Source of the DNA: Haliclystus octoradiatus
Taxonomy: Eukaryota > Cnidaria > Staurozoa > Stauromedusae > Haliclystidae
DNA: 64,000 bases
Reading direction: 5' to 3'
Assembly: GCA_916610825.1 (NCBI GenBank)
Contig: OU744447.1
Location: 18,135,563 to 18,199,562 of the forward strand
Part shown: positions 1 to 14,000 of the stretch, in pieces
How positions within the stretch are numbered: position 1 is the first letter of the stretch
How the letters are laid out: each line of letters begins with the position of its first letter
The notes under the pieces: model-generated
What the model was told of the DNA's origin: nothing
The model's database searches: none
Seen by the model: only the letters and a program-made list of their open reading frames with translations
Program-made: the position numbers and the translations under genes

Positions 1-2097
1 ATAATATGCACAAATATAATATGCACCAGATAAGTTTTCTGTTGACAATGTCTGTTGACAGTCAGATGCTCCACATTTTCTTGATGAAGAGATTGGTTCA
101 CGCATCATTCATAACAGCTATGGGGCAAGTCCATGTATGGTGAAACCAAAGCGTCAAAATTAAACCAATGATTTGAGCAAAAAATGACAACTAATATCAA
201 ATATATAATGCCTCTAGGTTACTAATATCTATGTTTCATTAAGAAATTATATTATTAATGTCGAGAAAATCAATGTTTTTTATCATGCGTCGTAATGGCC
301 GCTCTAAAATAATCAAAATTCAAAATTTTGCGCTCTACTTGCATTATCTGAATACAAAGGTCATATAAGTCAGTGTTATAGTCCTTGTTTTACACTATCC
401 AATAATTAGAACTAACATAATAAGTGTCTTTTATCCCCAAACTTCAGAAATGTTTCATGATCTTGGACCGCTCGTAAGGGGGCCACGAGAAAGTCATAAA
501 AGTTTTGTTTACACTTCAACGTGACACTTCAGCTAAGAATCCTTTTATATGCAAATTAGATTAGGGCTAATTAGCTTACTTGGCGGGAAATTTCTTCCTT
601 GTTGCCAAAGTCATTCATTTAATCTGGGTGACCCACTTACAGAGAGTTTGCTACGGCCAGTCTTTTACGAGTGCAAGAATCGGCAGTTCAAACAAAATAC
701 CGCAGTGAAAACAGAATCAAAGATACCGCGTGACCGCTTGCACGTGTGTTGGACACCTTAACACCACGTTAAATTTAACGTCGCTGTTGTTGAAATCAGC
801 TGATGATATTGCACAATATTTGTCGCTTTTTGGGTGGAAGAAAACGAAAGCTATCGTCGTTGTTTAGAAAAGTTATGATTCCTTACAGCATTTTGAACAA
901 TTATATCAGTCAATCTACATTCAATGATGATTAGAGATTCAAAATACACTCAGAAAAACTTAGATTATCGCGTACTATTTGTGTTTAACAAGAAAATGTT
1001 GAAGCTCATAATAAGCTGCTTCGTAGCTGTAAGTGGATCACAAAACGTGTGTAAGTGGGTCACATGGTAACTTTGTTGATTTTTCTAAGTTGAATGAAGG
1101 AATTTAATAAATTCGATTTTGTACCTAAGCTATCATGTCTAAAGAAAACGATGACAGGGAAATTTTATCAATTTTCGCTAAGAATTCACAGAAGTTTTAT
1201 GTTTTTCGTGTCTGATTGGGGAAACATGGCTGAGCGCGATAAGTGGGTCACGGCTCTTCAACTCATTCTAATTTACTTAATTTTTCATATCTGTTGAATT
1301 ATTTTGAATAATAATGTTCTTCTTATCAATCTAAACAACTGTTAACAAAAATGAAGCCAAATGTTAAAATAATTTCGAAGCCCTGAAAGAACAAACTCTC
1401 TGCTTGCGCGGCCAAGATCTTGCTCGCAAACAACAAACTTTCCAGTCTGGCATCTACTGTAGGCCTAATAATAAAATCTAAAGGCAGCAGACACAGTTAT
1501 TGTATAAAGAAAGCATCGGATTAATGTTATTCAACCTGGCACGCAACCAAAATTAATTATGTGGAAGTTTCAAGACTACAAATTTTGAGCAGACATGACA
1601 TGCCACAGCATGGTTATCAATCAAGTTGTAATGACAACGACATCCTTTGTTCGACAGAAAAGTGGCACGACTGATGGAGAGGTATTTTCCGAATTAAATT
1701 TATTTTAACCACATGAAATTCTGCTTTAACACAGTTTTTTTAAATTGACTTGCTACAAGTCTCACTTGTTTTATAACGATTTTGATATATCTTGTGTCCT
1801 TTGCTCATTCTATTGTTTTCAAAAACAAAGGGATTGCATCAAACCATGCAAGATGACGTAGAATATTTTGAAGTTGTCCAGGGGGCCTTCATTCCAAATT
1901 TGTTTTTGCAAATGCTGCATATGAAAAACTCTGCAATTTGGCCTCATGATCATCAGTTAAAGCTCTACAGCTGTTGAAAAAGCTCTAACTGGAAATAATG
2001 TTGTTGTTTTCTGCCTCAACCAACTGGTTCTGCAGTTCTGGCAATTAAGTTGTCGATCTATAAAATTCTGCAAATTTCTCAGAGTCGAGTAATCGTG
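1..2097. other. Intergenic DNA upstream of CHID1; no gene recognised
   Basis: AT-rich sequence with only short reading frames that match nothing I recognise and show no paired splice sites. It presumably holds the CHID1 promoter and 5' UTR, but I see no convincing core promoter motif. The left edge may also contain part of a neighbouring gene's introns; nothing supports or excludes that. Confidence 0.5.
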
Positions 2098-5000
2098 ATG
2101 GTGTTGATGAGAACCATAATTGTATTCCTGCTGCCAGTTGCTTTGGTCAGTTTGACTTAGAATATATCAATTATTAGATGAAATTGGTATCACATTGAAG
2201 ATAGTTAATTTTAACCGCTAATTTCATGCCATGTGATGAACCCCCGACTATTTCATTTTTCAAAGATATAAACATTTTTAAAAACAATGAGATCAGACAA
2301 GCCTGCATTGGGCAGAATCCTGCCCAACATTTAGCAAAAGACACAAGTCCTGCTTATCAGCCATCAAAATTCAACAAATCAAAGTAAGCGGGACAAGAAT
2401 ATAAATTAACATTATCAAAATTATGTAAGGCTACGTTAAAAAATTTAGGAATCTATCTCAATTTATTAAAATCTTTCCAAAATCGACTGAAATGAGATCT
2501 TGAGCGTCATAACAATATATCAGAAATAGCAAGTGTTTGTATGGAACAGATTGAGAGCTTGCCGCTTGGGTCAAGCTGTGCTTGACATTTGGATTGTGTG
2601 ACCGCGCTTGGTGGATTATTTACTTTTCAAGCAATTTCTGAGATAGTACATTACTCTGAAATATAAGTTCTATATTTGAGAGTCAAAATAAACATCCAAA
2701 ATCAAAATTCTGTGAAATTATTTTACCTTCTTTCAAACAACAAGGTTTTCATCTTTTAAATAATCCAAACACTTTGCAATATTTCAAAGCGATGATGATT
2801 TAAAGTTGACCCATTTTTTCTATTTTGACCTTATCTTGCGAATTATAGGTGTCAGCATCTCACGACTGTATCAAAATTTTCAATAATATTTTCGGATTTC
2901 AATATTAGATGTAAATCACAACATTTATACAAATCTTCATCAAAATCAATTTTTTGTCAAATAAATGGAGTGTGTTGATTTGGCTTGGAATGACCTCACT
3001 CTTTTTTCGTATGCGTGTGCTTTGCTCGGTGTCAGAATTTATTATATGGCGTCCTGCTACCAGACGGGTAACCACGTTGTTTGATTTTTTCTTGCTACAG
3101 TGTTTTTCTTAGCAATTTTTGGAGACTTCCTGTATCTTTTTTGAAATAAGTCACATAAACTTAAATCATTACCAATATTGGCTTGATTATAGTAACCTGT
3201 GATAAACTCTTTGAAAACAATTGCAGGAACTTTAAGTGATCTAATTCATGAAAAACAAACCATTAAACGTCTTTGAGCTTCTCATGGACTTTGGATTGTG
3301 TATGGGTTTTCACGAGGCTTCATGAATGGTAGATGAACTCAGTCACTTTTTTTGCAGGCAAAGTCAAAATTTTGCAGCCTACAAACACTTTTTGAAATTT
3401 GCCAATGCTTTTTGCCATCTTTTACTTTGAAAAATTGTTGTTATTATTATCATTGATATTGATGTATCATACATTCTCACCAGGGGCCCTCTCTACAAAG
3501 TGTGTTTGATAAAAAGCTTGTGCAGAAATCAACCAAAGTAGCTGACATATTAAAGCATCATGGTAGCTATGACAAAAATGTAACTAAAACACGATTTGAA
3601 GGCGATGTTCTCGGCTACGTAACACCTGTAAGTGTAATCACTTTAATCATTACATTGTCTATAATGTCTTTCTGACTAACCAGAAAGGCAAGCTACAGAA
3701 GGTGATTTAGAAATGTTGATAGATCTGAATTATATAATGGTCACTTAATCCGAGTAGACCTGTCCCGCATGCTCCTGTACTGCACTTTACCAACAGCTGT
3801 TTCGTAGGACATGTAACTTTTTAATGACATCTTTGTGGAATGAAAAAGCGTTTTAAAACTGCTTCGCATATCATGGGGCACATCGTTTCACGTGTAAACT
3901 ACTCACGCATGTCTTAAGTGGTCTATTGTATTCTGTTTATAAAATATAGATTACACAACGTGGGCTAACGCACCCACCAAATCGTTGACTTGGATTTTAC
4001 AAGGCCCACATGTAGAATACCGGTAGGGAATAATGGACCTTGTGGAAGTACTGTAGGCTATTAGCCAGAGTTGCTAATCTCACATCCTGGCCTTGGTTTG
4101 CTTTAAAAATAATAACAAGAATAGTAATATTTTGTGATATAAATACTCCAGTCAGTTTAGGCCTATTCACAGACTCTTTGTTAAAAACAATTAAACATTT
4201 AAGCTCACAATAATAATATTTCTAAAGTACAGCAGATTTTTTTTAGTGGAATTCTGGTGGTTATGATGTAGCAAAAACATTTGGTACAAAGTTCTCATTT
4301 ATTTCACCTGTTTGGCTTCAGATCAAAAGATAATCATTATGATAGTATTCAATTTAGTAAGGAATAAAATGGAATGCGTGCAATGTTGTATATGTTTATG
4401 ATTATTCAGATATCATGGTGGGCGCTTCAACATGGAAGGCGGACATGATATTGACAGAGGTATGCTACTCCTCTACTGTCATGTTTATGCCCTTCCGCAT
4501 ATTTCACCTGAGCTCTATGCGAGTTGTTATGATTGTTACTTGTGTGACATTTTTAAATCAGTATCTGACAACAAAAGGTTCCGCCTTCTAGAACCCAGAA
4601 GATTATCAACATTTTTCTTTCGGGTATTTTGCAAACAGTTTGACCTATTATTCAGAGAAATATAAATGTTCTTCTGTATTTTGCTCTACCTTCCACAATA
4701 CAGGATCCCACTTTTATCAGACTATGTTTGAACTTTGTAAGCAGTGTCCGAGAAAGGTTTGTTAGAATCCTAGAATATTTTCACATTTTCTTCTGAACTT
4801 GTTAAATTGAAGTTTTGTCCATAAATTAGAAAAGTGACATTCCTCTTCTGAATTTGCTCTAGATATTCTGATTCTGGACTCTAACATTTTAAGATTCCCA
4901 CTTTTGTAAAACTCTGTTTGCAGGGTAACAGACATGAGACATAATTGAGAGCAACATTACATTGACCATAAAGCTGTTATAAATCTCTCATAGAATTTGT

Positions 5001-8000
5001 TGAATCTAGTACCTCAAATAGCCATCCTCATATCTTGTAAAATTTGATATTTGATTTATATTAACTACTATTCCACTTGCAGATTGGATTAAAGCAGTGA
5101 GAAAAACAAACAAAGAAATTCAATTTGGTTAGATTTCTATAATGAATCAAGCAATGATATCTCGTTACTCAGGTTTTCTCATATCATCAATCAATCAATC
5201 TATGCGAAGGTCTATCTTGGATTTATTAGATATTATAAAGTTGTCAAATTCTGTTTGTTATCAGTAAAACAATGTTTGTTGCCAGGATTTGACAGGGTTG
5301 CGAATTATTATAGTAAAGGAGTCATAGATAACACATGTTTAGAAGTCTGCTTTTTATATAATTATAGAATAGGAGTCAAGATCAATCATCTAGTTGATGT
5401 TACTACGCGTTTCACACCACGTGGTCATGATGCATGATCTATATTTTGATATTTGTATTGTCTCTGTTTAGTTCCACGTGTGTTGTTTGACGGTTGGTCA
5501 CTTGATGATTTTCATGTTATTTTTGGCAATAAAGAAGCAATGTATGAAATTATTGATTACATCATTGGGTACATTGAGGTTAGATGATAAACATCTACAA
5601 AACATTCGTCCTACTCTTAATATGGTTCATTTCAATGTAAATTCTGTTCTTATATTGTAGAAACATCAGTTTAATGGTCTTACTCTTGAAATATGGATGC
5701 AGTTTGGAGGAGAATATCGCTCGTAAGCTTGCTAAAAACATAATCTAGCTTGAAACGTTTTTAACGTTGGGAATTACGGTAGCTAATATTACAGAGCATC
5801 AGGGCTCCATGCAGTTAAACTTCTCAAGACAAATGTCACATTCTTATGACACTAGTGTACAGTGTTGCACCCTAAAAATCAAATCCAATCTGCCATGAAG
5901 TTTTTTAAGGTTTAATGATTGAGCTGCGTATCACACGCGATATCAGCAGTAAGTATTTACTATCACTGATCTAAGTAAGAAGCGTCACTCGTTGAAAAAG
6001 AAGAGTTGTAGAGAACCCCTGACAAAAATACTACAAGCTACATTACCTTTATTTAAATTGAAACAACGTACATAGTACATGCTTAGGACATTCATGTATT
6101 TATTTTCTTTAGTGACGTTTACTTGCATTGGACCCGATTGCTTAACTGAAAATTACTTTGCGCAACATCTTGTATGTGTTTGTCTGTCTACCTTGTGTAA
6201 ACTAGTTCACATATGTTTAATGTTTTGATAACGTTTCCTTGAAATTTTCAAGAATTTCTCATAGAATAGGGTCCTTTTAATCTTATGAACTGTGTTTCAC
6301 ATGGGTAGTGATAACCCCAGTAAAAACAGTTCATGAGTTCTTGAACTGTTCACGGAATAGGGCCCTTTTCATACCAGTCCAAATAATCTTACAAATAGCT
6401 CATTATTGCAATATTGCACTGTATGCTACAAAAGTCAATGTGATATATTTTTCATTATGTCCGAGTTATCTCAGTTAAACATATAGTTAACTAATACAGT
6501 ATGCCCTTCCCTTTTATTATTATATTGTTGCATTTGTTTGTCAATTTAACGATGGAGAAATTGAAAAAATAGTTGTCTTCTCACAGCTCAAGATGACAAA
6601 GTTGTTGGTGTTGGTCAATTTGTTTTGAAAAATCTTAACAATATTCATGAGATGCTATTTCCCTCTGCAATTTCATCTTTATATTTCAATTTAATACAAT
6701 TAATAAAGTTTAGTAGATGTTGTTTAACTTTCTTTTTAGTGAGCTAAGAGGGTTTGTGTCTGAGCTTGGTCAAGCTATGGTTTCTAAGCAACTGAAATTG
6801 ATTCTTGTGATTCCGCCACCACTTTACAGAATGTGAGTATAGCAGACAATCACTTTTTTGTGAAAATTTATCCTGCATGCCCATGGATACCATTTTGTTT
6901 TTATGTCATTTTAAGGGATATGAGAGGCATGTTCTCCAAAGAGGATTTCGATGTTCTGTCTCCTGTCGTTGAGGTATTCAGTTTGATGACATACGACTAT
7001 CCTAACCATGGAAGGTAAATTAATCAAATTAAATAATCAAACATAACAGAAGTTTTTTATTTCAATGTATTTGTACATGCTATCTGAAATTGAGTAGAAT
7101 ATTTACATACTAGGAAAATAAACACAGGATATTGTGTTTGAATAAGAAATCTTCAATTCACTAAATAACAAATTAAAACCTTTTACGCGTTGGAACCAAT
7201 AAAGGGAACTAATTAATAACGTTTCAAGAATCAACTTCCTCGTAATCTTTCTCGTAAAATGAGTTCCACACATTAATCGATCTTCAGTAGTAGTCTGTCT
7301 CTTGAGTATAAACACCACCATTAATTATATGTCACAATTTGGTCTTTGTAGCTAGCATGACAAAAAAGACTATTCGACAAGTAAAGTTTTCTATACTGAT
7401 TAATGTAAATAAAAGTCAAGCTTCATCTTTTGTTTCAAAGATGTGTTTATAGGAGTATAGCAGGTTGTATAAGCACCTGCAATAACATAGCCTTTGATAT
7501 GATGATGTGGATACAAAATGTTTGGAGAAAAGTTTAAATCCGTGTCAGCATGGAAGAACCCAAATATCTTGAAATTGATTCGCAGTGTCGCAGCTGAGAT
7601 CAGTGGAGTGCATTTATGACTGATTAGTAATTCTCTTAGCGAATAAAAAAGCGACTCCTCTAGAAATAGAAGAGTGGTGCAGGCACCTTCTCTAGGGTGA
7701 TATGGTCTCAATTAGTATTAATTTCTACTGCTGTGAGCAGTTTGATATATTCCATTGACTGAACGTCATAGAACGTCCTATATTTGACTGTCGTGTAGAG
7801 AGTTATGTTGATCAGCATAATATAATTACAGTATCGAGGAATTGAACACCGATCATGATCATCAGCAAAGAGTTTACGTTACATAATCCAACAAGACAAT
7901 AACTCATTATGTCTTTTATAGAAACAAGATAAAGTATAAAGGCTATACAGCAAAATTTTACTTGCTTCAAGTCTGTTCCACTTGTTTTGTTTGATCAACA

Positions 8001-11000
8001 AATGATTGTTTGGATCCATTTTTCAAGCGTTTACATCGCTACATCCTGATAATTCAAAATAAAATTTCCGTGGATATAAATTAAAATTAAAATTACAAAC
8101 CACGCCACGCCTCGAGTCAAGCAAGCACCAGTTTTCCCATGGAACGTTTCCATTGTGAGATGCATTGGAGAATGACGTCGTACAGTCAAAAATATTCAAT
8201 ATTCATTAAAAGCCAAATCAGAAATTTCGTTGTTTTGTGAAGTGTATAACTAAGCCAATTGAAATTAATAATAGCAATAACAATAATAAATTTCACAATT
8301 ATAATAATAAATATTGCTATAAATTATAGGGAAATTATAATTCATAACAAAAAGATGATAATGAAAAATTATCGAAAAAAACAAAAATAAGCAGAAATAG
8401 TAATGTTATAATAGGTGCTTTGCAATACAAACTGTAATAGCTAATTTGTATTAAATGTGTTCATTTCTGGCTGTATATAAAGTGAAGGCTGTGATTGGCT
8501 TAGTTAACCTCTATTTGCCTGTCAGATTTCACTGACAAATAATATCATATCATATCATAGATATGACAATAAGATTTACGTGAAGCAATTGAAATAAACC
8601 TTGAGTCAAGCAAAATATATTCTTCTTCCTGTGTAAGAACTGAGCACTGGTAGGCAAACTCCCTCATCCTGAATGATGACGTCAGACCTTCAGTGTACAC
8701 GAGATCAGTTTAAGAAAGTTTACATAGATCACGCCCTAAAGATGTGGCTAAACTATAAACATAAGTTAACAGCTTGAGTATATTCTTTTGTTAATACAAT
8801 TGATTCTTAAAGACCTAATAATCATAATAATTATGATATGAAGTGTTATTTGAAATCACAGCAGCCAATCTTGATTTATAGATCATTAATTAAACAGGTT
8901 GATAACTGTTTTCGAGAGATGAATTTTGGCGACAAGATAAGACTATGATCTATGAAGACTGCATAAGATAAATAATTGAAATTTAAAAATTATGCCAAAG
9001 GTACATAATATACATAAGTGATTCATAATTTACATAATTTATTGAATTACAGGATGTGCCCATACCAATCTATATATATATATAATATACATATACAGTT
9101 AGTAATTACTTGATTGTTGATCCAATCGCAGTAGTTATAGTGCTCAATGTCAGTAAATGGCAGAACTGTAGATAAATAAATAGAGTCAATGACTACACAT
9201 TATTTTTGACAAAAAAATGTGTAGTCATTGACTCTATTTATTTATCATATACAATTATACATACAATATTCTATTTCTATTGGCTATTTTCGCTCACTAC
9301 AACGATAATCAATGCCCATTACAACTCATTAATCTGAGGCGCGACACTGCAGATCAATTTCAGCAGATGTCATACAATGTTAATATACATCCAATCTCTT
9401 TGTAACGAAATTTTTTTGGGAACATTCCATTCGCCATCAGAAGATCGTACGGATGTTCAGATAAACTCAAGGCTGAGTTTATCTCTTTAGTCTAGATCTT
9501 TAAGGGATTTGAACCACAATCTATCAGATGGGAAGTCATGTCAGCTTATCCTACGTCCAAGGTCGCCAAGAGACTCTTCCTCTTTGAATCCATTTCAAAA
9601 GTCTAAAAATATTCAATTACTAAATTCAAGATATCTGCTAATCTTCATGTAAATGGTCATTGTAAAATATTGATCGTAATATCCATGAGAATACCTGGTA
9701 GATGATAATGTCGAGATAATCAATTCTTGCTGCGTAATTATTTTAGGGGTAGCGAAATATGTAAACATGTCTATGTACAATCAAGCATGAAGTGAGAAAT
9801 ACTGTAGAAATGAACACTATCTGGCCTATATGATGTGAATGTCTTTGTGTATGTATGTTTGAGGTGGGCCGGTTAACGCGATTTTCTCGGCCATTTCCAA
9901 AGCAAGTGAATCAAATAATATATCATCTGATAGATAGTTACAAATAGTTGCACCTAATGGGCTTTGTTTTTACAAATTTCTCCTTTGCTTTGCGTATCGA
10001 AAGAAAAAGTAATTTCACTCCCTGATTTTGTTTAGCTTTTTGGAACCGCCATGCTTCTATGACAACATGCTTTGATGCGTCACGTTTCTATTGTTTGATC
10101 TTAAAATTCATTTAAAATTTTCCACTTTACAGTAATTATTTTTTGTCTTGACAAAACCAGACATTGCTAGTTTCTGTTTTATTCAATCTCGCTAGTATTA
10201 AACTAGCCTCCTTTTCATGATATTATACATATCATATATTAATTATTAATTTTCATGATATTATTTTCCAAATATAGATAATATTTTTTCAACAGTAATT
10301 ATGATGTAAACCTGTTCACTCTCTCTTTCACTTGCCTGATGATGATTTTAGAATAAATCGAAACCGTTGTAGATTATTGCGTGTTTTATTTGTCGCTACT
10401 CAGTGTAATGAACTTTCCATGTTTTACCCAAAAATATCATAATTTGCATTCAGAAAATAGTCAATGTTATGAGAGAGAGGAATCTTGCTGATCACTGGAA
10501 TGTACTGTATTAATATATTGTACGGTATTATATTTATGTTTTTTATCGCATATTACCATAATGAAATTTATGTCAAGTAAACCTTCACAAAGACATTAAT
10601 TACTAATTAAGCTTTATATTACGTCAATAAAATTTGCATAAATAGTTTGATTTAAACTTCTAACTAAAAGTTTTGGGATCAAATGCATTTAAGTTCTGAC
10701 AAATCTTTTATACAATAATTGTTTATCTTTTCTTAATAAGATTCAATTAAACGTTGGCAAGTTCTCCATATGATATATGTACATTATCAACATCAAGTGT
10801 CAACGCGGCGTACCATACGTTATAGGTCGATAATCTGATCCAGCGATAAACAATCATATAACATCATCATTACCACACTTATTATCACATAAAGAAATAA
10901 GCATACAGATACGGCATATCTACAAATGAATAAATGATTATATAATAATGTACGATCTATCTATGCAGACTATCTATCTGGTATCTTATCAGAGTGTTTT

Positions 11001-14000
11001 TATTTAGTGCCGGTGCAATCGCTCCTTTTCAATGGATCAAAGCATGCGTGATGAGTCTTGCCCCAACCAACAATGAGGACAGATCAAAGATTTTGCTTGG
11101 TCTCAATTTTTATGGCATGAATTATAAGCCAGGTGGCGGTGCACGTAAGACCAGACCATGCCCATAAACTCTTTGCTGCTTATTTCATTTTATTTCACCG
11201 CCAACTTACTTATTCTGTGTTTTATTTATCTCATTACAGCTTTGATTGGAAAGACGTGAGTGATAAAGCAAATCATTTGATTACATGTATGACTATCAAA
11301 AATGACAAGAACTGCGGAATTGCACCGCCTTTTCAAATTTGACTCAGAGCCATGGTTAATATTAATTATTAACCATATAATTCCTTGATGTTCTTTCGTT
11401 GTTAGGCAACTAAAGTGCCTTTCTTCCACCCATTTCACCCATGCTTTAATTTTGACATATGAACGTGTGTTATGCATCTCTCAAACAGCTTAAAACCTAT
11501 TTGGACTTTGATGGATCAAGGGTGTGGCTTCACTTGACTTTTGAATTTTTATAGATGATTTAATTTATTATTATTCCAATCATTTGAAAAATGCTACCTT
11601 TCCATCGTCATCAATATCGGATGTACTTGATAAATGTATTGATTTGACTCTATATTTTAAACAGGCAAATATTTAGATTTGAAAATGTTGCTGTGAATAA
11701 GCTTCCAAATCAACACAGTTATATTCCCGCTATATATTATACGGTTCCTTTCACTTCTCTACAGATTGTCAGAAACAATGAAGACGATTTGGAAAACTCC
11801 ATACAATACAGTAATAAGTTTGGCGACACCTATTTCATGTCATTGCCTCTCACCAGGCATAACTAATTCGAACGATCAGACTGCCCTCAGAATTTCACTT
11901 GAAACAAATTACAACTGGTGACTTATAGGGTGGATTAGCTACTTTCATACAAAGTATACTGTCAAGGCAAACAAACTAATATCATTGGTTAATTCAATTC
12001 AATATCTTATTCAGTATTTTCATTTCTATGTTTTAAATCTGTCCTGTTTTTTTTTTCATTTTCAAAAGATATCTTCAAATCCTCAATGAACACCGACCTA
12101 AACTAATTTGGCTTGAAGATGAAAAAGAACATAAATTTGATTACAAGTAAGTACAAACTAAACTTAGAGATTATCATTTTGCTTGAAGCCATCAGGTCAT
12201 TAACGATAACCATCGGTGTGCTCTTGGTAGATGGCTGAGCACTCATATCTGAATGTGAAGGAGGGTGTTTAATGATAAGATGGCTGTTATAATGATCCGA
12301 TCAGACCAACTGTAAAAAGCCTATAACAAAGCCGGACGGTTAATCTGCTTATTTTGGTCAGGCACGGTTGACATTGAACCAACCGCATTGTTATTCTATC
12401 TCAACATATAAATATAAATCAACTTCATGTCCACCTGTTCCGGTATACAGAAAATTCAACAGGCTGCATGGAGTCATGCGTAGTAGCATCCTGTCCCGTC
12501 TGATATTTTGGCCACATCTGAATTAAATCTGAATCAAACGGGACAGGGTGCTACTGCGCATGACTCCATGCAGCCTGCTGAATATTCTGTTTACCACCTG
12601 TTCCATTCAAGCCAAAGATAGATGGTATGTATCAGAAAACCTTATTCTATTGCAAACATCAGAGCTGCGGTTATTCAATGCGCAGGTATATTCAGTTACG
12701 CTTGCTGGAATACCACGCCACGCCTTGTTCAGTTCGTAATTCCAGGCAGGGATTTGTATATTGCATCCGTTCTCCGACAACATAATTTTTAAAGTTTAAC
12801 GAACGTCATACAGTGTACGGCATTATAGTAAGCAAATAAAGATGTTTGGATGTTGTCTGTGATGATGTTATTGAGGATATTGTCAGAGATGGATATACGT
12901 CGACCAGCAGCCAGTATAATGTAAAATGATATGCTAGATGCCGCTCTGTCATGTTGATCCTTCTGATAGTTGAAAAGTGTTTTGTTGCTGTCAGCTTGCG
13001 GTTAAATGATTGAGCATATATATAGTCCTTTTGAGGAATACATTTAATTATACCGCGAATGCGAACATTTCACAGTGCTGATGTGTATTAGATTGGTAGC
13101 GAATGATGGAACACAGCCTTATTCGTCTTTGAAGTCATAGCAACAACAGCTGTAATAACTAACTAATTAATTCATATATCCTGTGTGTGGGTATACAGCA
13201 AGGCCTATATTGACTCCGTCGTTTTATATTTTGTCAGTTGACTTTTATACTTCAACATATAATCACGATTTATTTTCCGTCATGGTGAATGCCTCAATCG
13301 AATTCATTGCTACGACCGTTGCCAGTTTGACTGTTAGTACGATCAATGGCAGTGGAAATTTTACTTCACTCTCGTCTGTTTCCTTAATTAATGCTAAAAT
13401 TAAGAGTGGGTCATCTTCTGACGATGGTTATACACTGGCGGCGTACTTTATCATGGTTTCAATGAGTTGCTTGATATTATGTGGCGCTATTGGCAATGCC
13501 GTTGTGATTTATGTGTTTCATAGTAGCCATCGAAATAACCGTAGTTGGTCCACAACTGATATGCTCATCGTATACTTGGCTTACATTGACTTGATACTGT
13601 CTATTTTCAGTCCTATGCGATTTATCTATTTGGCAGTGACGAAAGGACAATGGCATCTTGGCTATGCTGCCTGTAAGATTATACCTACAATAAGCTCTGT
13701 CTCATCCAACATGTCTGCTGCTATGATTATTATCATTGCTGTTGATCGCTACCGTGTGATCGTTCAGCCATTCAAAGGTCACTTTACAAAGAAACGTATT
13801 CGTATAGCTTGTCTCGTTGCCCTGGTTCTATCCTTCTTAACATATTTCCATCGTGCTTACTACAACACTGTCTACCATTTATCAAAACGAGTGTATTGCA
13901 ACATCGTGGATATTGAAATTGCATCATATTTATATCCTGACGTAATTTTTGTTATCATAAGAGATGTTATTTTCCTGTCAATTTTTATCTTCACGACTAT

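Larger units (their letters stand above)
7015..11007. other. CHID1 intron 9, repeat-bearing
   Basis: A 4-kb intron containing two SINE-related copies (7555-7700 and 9335-9590), a perfect hairpin (9171-9246), and otherwise AT-rich sequence without exon-like stretches. Reading frames on the minus strand between 7100 and 7711 overlap the SINE and are not gene-like. Confidence 0.7.

Noticed and set aside
4330..4409. U12-type AT-AC intron in CHID1
   Set aside because: The intron starts ATAATC rather than ATATCCTT and ends in CAG rather than AC.
7103..7711. Two minus-strand reading frames in CHID1 intron 9 (72 and 103 codons)
   Set aside because: They overlap the SINE-related repeat, show no homology, have no splice context and lie inside a well-supported intron.
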